A stretch of DNA of 9,290 nt. It comes from an uncultured Butyricicoccus sp. Its GTDB lineage: Bacteria > Bacillota > Clostridia > Oscillospirales > Butyricicoccaceae. The notes under the pieces are model-generated. The model did not search any database, was not told the DNA's origin, and worked only from the letters and a program-made list of their open reading frames with translations. Positions 1 through 6,056 of this stretch are shown piece after piece (positions within the stretch are counted from its first letter, which is position 1; each line of letters starts with the position of its first letter). The stretch lies in NCBI GenBank assembly GCA_900557315.1, contig USSI01000040.1:1-9290 (forward strand). Reading direction: 5' to 3'. The translations under genes were made by a program, and so were the position numbers.

Positions 1-788
1 TCCCTGCCGGTCACGCCCGCCTTGCAGCACGCAATGCCCGCAAGCTGGGCGTTCAGCACTGTGTCATACACGGTCTGCATCTCGTCGGTCACATGGCCGA
101 CCGCAACCGTGCGCGTCATGTCCGAGCAGTAGCCGTCCACAATGCAGCCGAAGTCCATGGTGACGAAATCGCCCGCCTGGATTGCCTTATCGGCCGGCAC
201 GCCGTGCGGCTTGGAACTGTTCGCGCCCGAAACCACGATCGGGTCGAACGACATATTCTCCGCGCCGTAGTGCAGCATCAGATAGGTCAGCCGCGCGGCG
301 ATTTCCTTTTCGGTCACGCCCACCTTGATGTCGTTTAACACTTCCTCGAGCGCCTGCTCCGCGATGCGCTGCGCGGCGACGATCTTGCCGACCTCGCCGT
401 CCTCCTTGCAGATGCGCAGGCGCTCCACGCCATCCTCCAGCCGCACCGCCGTCGCGTGCAGCGCGGACGCCCACGCCATATATTCCGCATAGGTCAGCGT
501 GCGGTCCTCCAGCGCAACCTTTTTCACGCCGTCCTGCCCGATCAGTTCGTTGATGGCCGCGGTATAGCTTTTGCCGCTGATCTCGCGCACCTCAAAGTCC
601 CCGATCGCGGCGCGCGCCGCCTCGACATAGCGGAAATCCGTGTAAAACACCGCCTGCTTCGCGGAAAGGTAAACCGCGCCCGCGGTCGAGTGGAACCCGG
701 TCGCATAGCGGCGGCTGATTTCGCTGGTCAGCACCAGCGCGTCATACGGCGCTTCCAGCAGCAGGGAACGCAATTCGTCTCGTTTCAT
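1..788 (-). CDS. pepP: Xaa-Pro aminopeptidase, M24B family (partial, C-terminus outside window)
   Basis: Cytosolic metallopeptidase predicted to remove an N-terminal residue preceding proline. 262 codons are visible and the frame runs open through the left edge. Residues about 1-125 form the creatinase N-terminal domain, including GFHSTAGAVY (31-40) and TDFRYVEAA (50-58). The pita-bread catalytic domain begins near 130. Visible active-site elements are the NSSKPHG segment with His196 and the first two metal-ligand aspartates, Asp212 (MDFG) and Asp223 (SDMTRT), spaced 11 apart as in the family. The remaining His and Glu ligands would lie beyond position 1. The ATG at 786-788 is preceded by GAGG, which overlaps the aroQ stop codon. 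The gap to aroQ is 10 bases, so the genes are probably cotranscribed and coupled. In Bacillus the equivalent gene (yqhT) sits between aroQ and efp. The family assignment is firm; the exact substrate preference is not shown by sequence. Confidence 0.93.
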   Translation of the reverse strand, partial: MKRDELRSLLLEAPYDALVLTSEISRRYATGFHSTAGAVYLSAKQAVFYTDFRYVEAARAAIGDFEVREISGKSYTAAINELIGQDGVKKVALEDRTLTYAEYMAWASALHATAVRLEDGVERLRICKEDGEVGKIVAAQRIAEQALEEVLNDIKVGVTEKEIAARLTYLMLHYGAENMSFDPIVVSGANSSKPHGVPADKAIQAGDFVTMDFGCIVDGYCSDMTRTVAVGHVTDEMQTVYDTVLNAQLAGIACCKAGVTGR

Positions 789-798
789 TGCAACCGCC

Positions 799-1233
799 TC
801 ACCCGATAATTGCCTTGACCGCATCCACGGCCAGCAGATAACTGTGCTTGCCAAAGCCCGCGATCACGCCCGCGCACACCGGCCCGATGACCGACTTGTG
901 CCGGAACTCCTCGCGCGCGTGCACATTGGACATATGCACCTCCACGCAGGGCAGGCGCACCGCCGCAATCGCGTCGCGAAGCGCATAGCTGTAATGCGTG
1001 TATGCCCCCGCGTTGATAATGATCGCATCGCAGTCCTCGCGCGCCGCATGGATGCGGTCGATCAGCGCGCCCTCGGAATTGGACTGGAACACCGTGCACT
1101 CCATGCCCAGATACTGGCATTTGTTGACCACTTCGGCATTGATCGAGGCCAGCGTGTCCGTACCGTAAATCCCCGGCTCGCGCAGGCCGGTCAGGTTGAG
1201 GTTGGGTCCGTGGATCAGCAGCACTTTTTTCAT
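799..1233 (-). CDS. aroQ: 3-dehydroquinate dehydratase, type II
   Basis: Catalyses 3-dehydroquinate to 3-dehydroshikimate, the third step of the shikimate pathway, in the cytosol; type II enzymes are usually dodecamers. The 144-residue length is typical. The signature HGPNLNLTG is at 8-16 and the flexible lid carries REPGIYG (18-24) with the catalytic Tyr23. Asn74 lies in the INAGAYTH strand, and the [11 protein letters not shown] block supplies Glu98, His100 and Arg107, matching the known active site of the Mycobacterium tuberculosis enzyme one position off. No key residue is missing. The ATG overlaps the upstream stop as ATGA (4 bases), with AAGGAG eight bases before it inside the upstream gene, so translational coupling is expected. 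It is the only shikimate gene in the window. Confidence 0.97.
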   Translation of the reverse strand: MKKVLLIHGPNLNLTGLREPGIYGTDTLASINAEVVNKCQYLGMECTVFQSNSEGALIDRIHAAREDCDAIIINAGAYTHYSYALRDAIAAVRLPCVEVHMSNVHAREEFRHKSVIGPVCAGVIAGFGKHSYLLAVDAVKAIIG

Positions 1234-2090
1234 AGCGTTATCTCCTTTTTATAGCATTCCATCATGGTCACCGCGTCTTCGGCCTGGGTGCCTGCGGATT
1301 CGCAGATAAAGGTCGGCGCATAGCCGCGCGCCGCAGTTTCCTGCGCAACGGGCAGGAAATCCGGCCCGAATACGGTGTCCGCAAAGGTCAGGTGGCGCAC
1401 CTCGCCCTTGGCGTTATATTCGATATGCGAAAAATGCGCGTGCATGATGCGGGTGCGCTCGACGCCGATGGTGTTCTCCATCAAATCGAACAGGCGCGCA
1501 ACGTCCTCTCTGGTGGACAGGCCGCCGTTCATGCGGCAGTTGAGGTGCCCGAAGTCGATGCAGGGCAGCAGGCGGTCGTCCGCCGCGACCAGCTCGCACA
1601 CCTCCTCCGCCGAACCGAGCACGCTTTTCTTGCCCATGGTCTCAAGGCAGATCGTGCAGCCGGTCAGGTGCGCCTCGTCCAGCGCGCGCAGGATGTTTTT
1701 CACGTTTTCATGTGTGTTGCGCATGGCGCGCTCGCGCGTCAGCTTGCCCTGCCCGCCGCAGTGCACCACCATGCGCGTGGCGCCCAGCGGCACGGCCAGC
1801 CGCGCGGTTTCGAGCACATAGCCGACGTTTTTCTCCATCCGCTCGTCCTCCTCGGACGAAAGGTTGATGAAATACGGCGCGTGGATGCTCATCTGGATGC
1901 CGTTTGCGCGCGCCGCCGCGCCGATTTTCAGCGCGGTTTCCTCCCCGCAGCGCACGCCGCGGCCGCACTGGTATTCAAACGCGGTCAGCCCTTTGGCGGC
2001 GAGCCATGCGGGCGCGTCCTCGCTTTTCCTGTACCCTTCCGCGGCAAAGGACTCGGAATTACCCGCCGGGCCGAATTTTGCTTCACTCAT
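1230..2090 (-). CDS. Endonuclease-IV-like TIM-barrel protein (AP endonuclease family 2)
   Basis: 286 residues, close to the length of E. coli Nfo, and starting with the [10 protein letters not shown] segment (6-15) found in clostridial homologues. The metal-site residues of endonuclease IV can be followed along the barrel: His70 (IHAPYFINL), His110 (VVHCGG), Glu150 (LETMG), Asp179 and His182 (CIDFGHLN), His217 (MHAHFSH), His233 (VRH) and Glu264 (ICESAG). This is eight of the nine ligand positions. The Asp two residues before the late His (Asp229 in Nfo) is Val231 here, with Glu230 beside it. The protein could cleave abasic sites in DNA as Nfo does, or could be a sugar-phosphate isomerase-like member of the same fold; sequence alone does not decide. 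The ATG at 2088-2090 overlaps the yqeG stop by 8 bases and has GAGGG just upstream. Confidence 0.8.
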   Translation of the reverse strand: MSEAKFGPAGNSESFAAEGYRKSEDAPAWLAAKGLTAFEYQCGRGVRCGEETALKIGAAARANGIQMSIHAPYFINLSSEEDERMEKNVGYVLETARLAVPLGATRMVVHCGGQGKLTRERAMRNTHENVKNILRALDEAHLTGCTICLETMGKKSVLGSAEEVCELVAADDRLLPCIDFGHLNCRMNGGLSTREDVARLFDLMENTIGVERTRIMHAHFSHIEYNAKGEVRHLTFADTVFGPDFLPVAQETAARGYAPTFICESAGTQAEDAVTMMECYKKEITL

Positions 2091-2595
2091 GGCGCGCCCT
2101 CGCTTCCATCCGTTGTTTGCCGCGCGCGATGAACCCGCGCTCGATCTGGTAGCGCACGTTCACCCAGAAAAAGCGGCGGTCGAGCGTCTCCACATAGCAG
2201 GTCAGCGCGCCCACGCGGTTGCCGCCGAACACATCGGTAAAAATCTGGTCGCCCACGACCGCGATCTGCTCCAGCGGCAGCCCCAGCCGCTCCGCCGCGC
2301 GGCGGAACCCCGCGGAAAACGGCTTGCCCGCCTGGCTGATGAAGTCCGCGCCGAGCGCACGGCAGAACTTGCCCACGCGCGCTTCCCGGTTGTTGGAAAA
2401 CACCAGCACCTTCAGCCCCGCGTCATGCAGCGTGCGCACGAACGGCGTCAGCTCCTCGGGCGGCAGCGCCGCCTTGTGCGAGGCCATCGTGCCGTCCAGG
2501 TCGATCAGCACGCCGCGCACGCCGTGCTTTTGCAGCAGCGCCGGGGAAATATCGTAAATCGAGTCGAATACATAATCGGGAATCAGTTTGCTCAT
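2083..2595 (-). CDS. yqeG: YqeG-family HAD-superfamily (IIIA) phosphatase
   Basis: 170 residues, the usual size for YqeG. All four HAD motifs are present: motif I IDLDGTM with nucleophile Asp32 and acid/base Asp34, motif II FSNN with Ser67, motif III Lys91 (GKPF), and motif IV VGDQIFTD with Asp116 and Asp121. The N-terminal segment with PDYVFDSIYDI (6-16) is also typical of the family. It lacks a large cap domain, a signal peptide and membrane segments, so it should act in the cytosol on small or exposed phosphomonoesters. Related eukaryotic Gep4 proteins dephosphorylate phosphatidylglycerophosphate; whether this protein does so is open. The start has AGGAG seven bases before ATG. It is the first gene of the operon leading to pepP, and a candidate promoter lies about 40 bases upstream. 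Confidence 0.9.
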   Translation of the reverse strand: MSKLIPDYVFDSIYDISPALLQKHGVRGVLIDLDGTMASHKAALPPEELTPFVRTLHDAGLKVLVFSNNREARVGKFCRALGADFISQAGKPFSAGFRRAAERLGLPLEQIAVVGDQIFTDVFGGNRVGALTCYVETLDRRFFWVNVRYQIERGFIARGKQRMEARARHE

Positions 2596-2618
2596 TGCCT
2601 CACTCCTGCGTTCTCACT

Positions 2619-2646
2619 TTGGCAGATGCCACATATAGTGTAATAG
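2619..2646 (+). promoter_or_regulatory. Candidate promoter for the plus-strand GH18-like gene, with a small palindrome
   Basis: On the plus strand TTGGCA (2619-2624) is followed after 16 bases by TAATAG (2641-2646), a weak -10. The -35 overlaps the palindrome TGGCA-GA-TGCCA (2620-2631), which could be an operator or chance. If both candidate promoters of this divergent gap are real they overlap and would interfere with each other. Confidence 0.22.
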
Positions 2647-2665
2647 AATTTGTCCAAAAAGTCCA
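2637..2665 (-). promoter_or_regulatory. Candidate sigma-A promoter for the yqeG-aroQ-pepP operon
   Basis: Read on the minus strand, TGGACT (2660-2665) and TACACT (2637-2642) are separated by 17 bases, each matching the consensus at four of six positions. The -10 box lies about 40 bases before the yqeG ATG. This is an AT-rich island in otherwise GC-rich DNA. The match is moderate and the call rests mainly on position. Confidence 0.35.
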
Positions 2666-2716
2666 GAGCGGCGCCGTACCATCCGCCGTGCGCCGCCGAG
2701 CACAAGGGAGTCGATC

Positions 2717-3490
2717 ATGATGGTATATACGAAAAATCTGGTTCTGGTATGCACCGGCCGCGACGCGGTCCGCGCGGCGAAACAGGGGATGCCTGTGCTG
2801 CATCTCTGCCTTGGCATCACGCCCACAGGCGCGCTGCAGCGCCTGCAGCTTCCGACTGCCGAAACGCGCTGTCTGCTTGGCCTGTGCGACCCGCCGCGCG
2901 ACCTCGCGGACTGCAATGCAGACAGGCTTGCTTCGGACCTGGTGTTCGAAGCGCGGCGCACGGGCGCGCCCGGCGTGTTCGCGGACTTTGAGCACGACAC
3001 CCCGCAGGGCCGCCGCCTGCTCGCGGCGTTCGACAAGGCGCTGCACGAAGCGGACATCCCGTTTTACGTCCCGCTCGCCTGCGGGCGCGCGCTGACGCAC
3101 GCGGTGCTGACCACGCCGACCGCACTCTCCGGCGGCAGCCTGACCGCGTACATCTCCTCTTTGCAGGGGATTTACGGCGCGGCGCGCATCGCTGCGTTTC
3201 TGCAGCCGGTCTCGCAGGATTTCACCCTGCCATCCGCCTCCCCGAACGGGAAAACGCTCACGCAGACCGAACGCGAATCCCTGCTCGCGCGCACCGGCTC
3301 GCAGACCTTTTTCTCGCGCGAGCTGTGCGCCAAATATTTCACCTATACCGACAGCGACAACCGGGCGCATTTCGTGCTGTTTGACGACCCTTCCACGCTC
3401 GAGGCCAAGCTTGCCCAGCTGGCGGGCTGCGGCGTGCAGACCGTGTTTGCGCTGTTCCCGGACGCCGAAATGCTGCTCAATCCGTCGTGA
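2717..3490 (+). CDS. Uncharacterised protein with GH18/YaaH-like C-terminal region
   Basis: 257 residues with no signal peptide and no membrane segment, so probably cytosolic. I do not recognise a named family. The segment GVFADFEHD (86-94) looks like a barrel strand carrying an Asp-x-Glu pair (Asp90, Glu92), similar to the end of the GH18 DxxDxDxE motif but without its first aspartate. The C-terminal stretch from KYFTYTDSDNRAHF (206-219) through FDDPSTLEAKL (222-232) to FALFPDAEML (244-253) follows the pattern seen at the end of spore YaaH-like GH18 barrels: a Y-rich strand, aromatic-FDDP-Ser/Thr-Leu, a Lys in the following helix, then a last strand. It may be a degenerate or intracellular GH18-fold protein; activity is unproven. 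AGGGAG precedes two adjacent ATGs (2717 and 2720), and either could be used. Its end overlaps the convergent ybaK gene by 14 bases. Confidence 0.7.
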   Translation: MMVYTKNLVLVCTGRDAVRAAKQGMPVLHLCLGITPTGALQRLQLPTAETRCLLGLCDPPRDLADCNADRLASDLVFEARRTGAPGVFADFEHDTPQGRRLLAAFDKALHEADIPFYVPLACGRALTHAVLTTPTALSGGSLTAYISSLQGIYGAARIAAFLQPVSQDFTLPSASPNGKTLTQTERESLLARTGSQTFFSRELCAKYFTYTDSDNRAHFVLFDDPSTLEAKLAQLAGCGVQTVFALFPDAEMLLNPS

Positions 3491-3956
3491 TTGGGGCGGT
3501 TTTCGCGCGCACCAGCCCAATCAGGTCGGCGGGCGCGCACTCGATCTGGTAGCCGATCTTGCCCGCGGACACGATCACGGACGGCAAACCGGATACGCTC
3601 TCGTCAAATACGGTCGGGAATGCCTTTTTCATGCCCACCGGCGAGCAGCCACCGCGCACATAGCCGGTCAGGCCCAGCAGTTCCTTGACATGCACCATTT
3701 CGACCGACTTTTCGCCCGCCGCCCTGGCCGCCTTTTTCAGGTCAAGCTCTTTTGCCACCGGGATGACGAACACGTGGTATCCGCCCGATTTCCCCCGGGC
3801 GACCAGTGTCTTGAACACCTGCGCGACGTTCTGCCCCAAAAGCTGCGCTACGGTTACGCCGTCCACGGCGTCCTTTCCGTGCGGGTATTCATGCGCGGTG
3901 TAGGCGATCTTATGCTGCTCGAGCACGCGCATCACATTGGTTTTATCCGAAGCCAT
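3477..3956 (-). CDS. ybaK: Cys-tRNA(Pro)/Cys-tRNA(Cys) deacylase, YbaK/EbsC type
   Basis: Trans-editing enzyme of the INS/YbaK fold that hydrolyses mischarged Cys-tRNA(Pro) in the cytosol and so protects proline codons. From the start chosen here it is 159 residues, the normal family length. Hallmarks are HEYPHG (22-27), the invariant lysine in VFKTLV (Lys49), and the GYVRGGCSPVGMKK block (98-111) that shapes the substrate pocket. The frame could start at 3977, but that ATG lies only about five bases after the expected transcription start and has no ribosome binding site. The ATG at 3954-3956 has GGGAG eight bases before it and gives the usual MASDKTNVMR N-terminus. It is monocistronic as far as can be seen, with its own promoter, and its 3' end overlaps the convergent GH18-like gene. 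Confidence 0.93.
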   Translation of the reverse strand: MASDKTNVMRVLEQHKIAYTAHEYPHGKDAVDGVTVAQLLGQNVAQVFKTLVARGKSGGYHVFVIPVAKELDLKKAARAAGEKSVEMVHVKELLGLTGYVRGGCSPVGMKKAFPTVFDESVSGLPSVIVSAGKIGYQIECAPADLIGLVRAKTAPITTD

Positions 3957-3988
3957 TTTTCTCGCTCCCATCTGCATTTTATACAGAT

Positions 3989-4017
3989 ATTATAACTTTG
4001 ATTTGTGCAATAAGCAA
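3989..4017 (-). promoter_or_regulatory. Sigma-A promoter of ybaK
   Basis: On the minus strand TTGCTT (4012-4017), a 17-base spacer and a perfect TATAAT (3989-3994). The expected transcription start is near 3982, about 26 bases before the preferred ybaK start codon. It lies just beyond the hairpin that closes the SLH gene. Confidence 0.75.
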
Positions 4018-4024
4018 GAAATAT

Positions 4025-4058
4025 CAGGAGGGTCCCTCCCTATGGAGAAACCCTCCTG
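4025..4058 (-). terminator. Hairpin terminator after the SLH protein gene
   Basis: CAGGAGGGT (4025-4033) and ACCCTCCTG (4050-4058) form a perfect 9-bp stem. The 16-base loop can itself pair further through CTCC/GGAG. It starts 14 bases after the SLH gene stop. The minus-strand tail is moderately U-rich (ATATTTCTT); the plus-strand side has TTTTC, so it may work both ways. Confidence 0.6.
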
Positions 4059-4072
4059 TTTTCTGCCGCCTG

Positions 4073-5929
4073 TTACTGCGGCCGCGCAATTACAATACGG
4101 ATCCGCCCGCCGTCCCGGGTGTCTTCGTCATAGTAGCACGTGATCGTATACGAGTCGAAGTTGTTCCGCAGTTCGGTCAGGGAAAGCAGGCTGTACTGCG
4201 AATTCTGGTACAGGTACACGGCGCAGTCGTCTGCAAACAGCCAGCTTTCGTCATCCTTTGTCACGCCAAGCTGGGTAATCGCATCCGGGTTTTTGATCTG
4301 GTCTAAGGTGCGCACCGCGGAAAGCTGGCCGTTTTCGATTGTCAGCCGCGACGGGCCGCTGGTCACATTCAGGATTTTACCGTTTGTGGTAACCGTCTGC
4401 TTCTCCCCGCCCAGCAGATAGGTGTAGCTGCCGGACAGGCTCATCTCGTTGGACTGCTCGCTGACACTGGTCAGGATACCGTATTCATACAAATCGCCTG
4501 TGAAGTCGCGCAGGATCAGGTCGGTGATCTCCCCCGCATCGTTTGCAGCATAATAGCGCACGTCGGACGAATCGAGCACCGCCCCGTTCAGGCGGGAATA
4601 GTACACACGGACCGCACCTGTGTCGTTGACATCCAGGATGCGCACATCCTTGGCCATTGTCCGGCTGCCGATCGAATAGCCGGATACCGTGCCGCTCAGC
4701 GAGTTCGAACGCAGGATAGAAACATCGGTTTCGGCAGAACCGAAACCGATGGAAACCAGGTCGCCCTCTTCGATCGAGGTCTTGTCGCAGGGATAGACAT
4801 AGCTTGCGCCGTCCGTCGCCGTGACCGTGATGGTGCGCGCGGTGTAGGCATTGCCGACCGCGTTGTAATAGGTGCCCGTCCCCGTGGCCGTCACCACACC
4901 GGCAACGCTCACCGCATAATCCTCCGCCGGCAGGGCCGCAGCCACCTTTCCGTCCCTGCCGAGCAGCAGGGTCACGATGTCGCCGATGTTCAGGCCGCCG
5001 AGCGTGGACAGTTCGAACGCCGCTTCGCTTGTCTCGATCTCATAGGATACGCCCGCCACCGTTACCGAGGTAGGCGACGTCGCCGAGGGGTCCGCGGACT
5101 GGTAGGTGCCGGTCACGGCATTGGCATAGGCCCAGATGGTCGAGTCGTTATAATAAATCACGTCATACGCCGCGATGGCGTCCGCCGAAGAGGCATAGCC
5201 GTTGCGGTACACCGTCTTGTTTTCGCCTGAAACGATATCGGACAGGCTTCCGGTCACCACATAGGGGCCCTGCATGGTATCCGAAACCATGCCCAGATAG
5301 TCGATCTCGTCGTTATCGTTGAGCGTGTAACCGAGTGTCTGCGCGTAAACCTGTCCGTCCTTTGTCTCCGTGTTCAGCAGGTTGTAGAACAGGTACATCA
5401 TGTTCCGGCGGGTCATGGCCGTGCCCTGGGTCGCCGTGATTTTGGCGTCCAGCCCAAGCGACTCATACAGCGCCAGCTGGCCATACGGATACGAGCCGGA
5501 AAAGTCCTCGGTCGTGTAGCCGAGCAGCTTGAGCACACCGGTCGCCGCCTCCTCGAGCGTGACCGTATTGTCCGGCTTATAGCTGCCGTCCAGATAACCC
5601 GACAGCCAGCCCTGCTGCACGGCGGTCTTGATATAGCCCGCCGCCCAGTGGGTATAGGGCACATCCTTAAAAGGCGACGAGTTGGACGCGCCGGCGACCT
5701 TGTCCTTGTAAGAGGACGCGGCCACCAGCATTTTGGCGTACTCGGCACGGGTGACCGTGTTTCCCAGGTTCATGTTGCCATTTGCATCGCCCACCATAAT
5801 GCCGGTGGAGCGGATAACCTGCTCGATCACGCTGTCCGACGCCTCGGATGCGGCAAACGCCGCGGGAGCGCTGCCCAGCAGCACTGCCGCCGCAAGCAGC
5901 AGGGAAAGTAATTTTTTCTTCAAGGTCAT
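4073..5929 (-). CDS. Secreted S-layer-homology (SLH) domain protein
   Basis: 618 residues. A Sec signal peptide is clear: a KKK n-region, the hydrophobic LLSLLLAAAVLLGS core (7-20), and cleavage likely after AAFA (26). Three SLH-type modules follow: about 31-73 with TRAE (60-63), about 86-138 with PFKDVPYTHWAAGYI (86-100) and the variant TLEE, and a weaker third about 144-187 with TRRN. Such modules bind pyruvylated secondary cell-wall polysaccharide, placing the protein on the cell surface. Residues 190-618 are rich in Ser, Thr, Tyr, Gly and Asp, with short beta-strand-like stretches and no recognised enzymatic motif; a structural or binding role is inferred. The annotated ATG sits only 2 bases after GGAGG. 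A TTG two codons later (5921-5923) has an 8-base spacing and would give a MKKKLLSLL N-terminus. The gene follows the ABC permease but is separated by hairpins, and no promoter was recognised. Confidence 0.88.
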   Translation of the reverse strand: MTLKKKLLSLLLAAAVLLGSAPAAFAASEASDSVIEQVIRSTGIMVGDANGNMNLGNTVTRAEYAKMLVAASSYKDKVAGASNSSPFKDVPYTHWAAGYIKTAVQQGWLSGYLDGSYKPDNTVTLEEAATGVLKLLGYTTEDFSGSYPYGQLALYESLGLDAKITATQGTAMTRRNMMYLFYNLLNTETKDGQVYAQTLGYTLNDNDEIDYLGMVSDTMQGPYVVTGSLSDIVSGENKTVYRNGYASSADAIAAYDVIYYNDSTIWAYANAVTGTYQSADPSATSPTSVTVAGVSYEIETSEAAFELSTLGGLNIGDIVTLLLGRDGKVAAALPAEDYAVSVAGVVTATGTGTYYNAVGNAYTARTITVTATDGASYVYPCDKTSIEEGDLVSIGFGSAETDVSILRSNSLSGTVSGYSIGSRTMAKDVRILDVNDTGAVRVYYSRLNGAVLDSSDVRYYAANDAGEITDLILRDFTGDLYEYGILTSVSEQSNEMSLSGSYTYLLGGEKQTVTTNGKILNVTSGPSRLTIENGQLSAVRTLDQIKNPDAITQLGVTKDDESWLFADDCAVYLYQNSQYSLLSLTELRNNFDSYTITCYYDEDTRDGGRIRIVIARPQ

Positions 5930-5960
5930 ATCCTCCTTTTTAACGCGCTGTTACGCTGCT

Positions 5961-6048
5961 GCCCGCCGTGCGGGCGAGGGGGGGGTATCCAAAACGGTTT
6001 CCTCGGGAACCGTTTCGGTATCTAAGGGGGACAGCGTCCCCCCTTAGA
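5961..6048. repeat. Composite palindromic block: three consecutive hairpins
   Basis: This block fills most of the gap between the permease gene and the SLH gene. Hairpin 1 is GCCCGC/GCGGGC with a 3-base loop (5961-5975). Hairpin 2 pairs AAACGGTTTCC (5992-6002) with GGAACCGTTT (6006-6015), one base bulged. Hairpin 3 pairs TCTAAGGGGGAC (6021-6032) with GTCCCCCCTTAGA (6036-6048), one base bulged. GGTATC occurs as a direct repeat on both sides of hairpin 2 (5984-5989 and 6017-6022), and a run of eight G lies at 5978-5985. The density of palindromes suggests a REP- or MITE-like intergenic repeat, but copy number cannot be judged from one window. Confidence 0.55.
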
Positions 6049-6056
6049 GGTTTTTT
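6021..6056 (+). terminator. Terminator-shaped hairpin with T-run on the plus strand
   Basis: Hairpin 3 of the palindromic block is followed on the plus strand by GG and six T (6051-6056), the form of an intrinsic terminator. No plus-strand gene lies upstream in the near neighbourhood. In the minus direction, the one the flanking genes use, the permease stop codon overlaps the A-run and the hairpin lacks a U-tract after it. It may block antisense transcription, stabilise the transporter mRNA 3' end, or simply be part of an inserted repeat. Confidence 0.4.

Noticed and set aside
1392..2132. Plus-strand ORF of 246 codons across the TIM-barrel gene
   Set aside because: Antisense shadow with biased Arg/His/Ala composition; the minus frame holds the full set of endonuclease-IV-like motifs.
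1864..2643. Plus-strand ORF of 259 codons spanning yqeG
   Set aside because: It overlaps two strongly supported minus-strand genes and their junction, and shows no recognisable domain.
2600..3520. Minus-strand ORF of 306 codons opposite the GH18-like gene
   Set aside because: Its translation is rich in Arg, Gly, Gln and His with no fold-like pattern. The plus-strand frame has a ribosome binding site, normal composition and GH18-like motifs. Long antisense frames are expected in GC-rich coding DNA.
5984..6022. GGTATC direct repeats as target-site duplication of an insertion sequence
   Set aside because: Only about 27 bases lie between the copies, with no transposase, so they fit an internal part of the palindromic block better than an IS.
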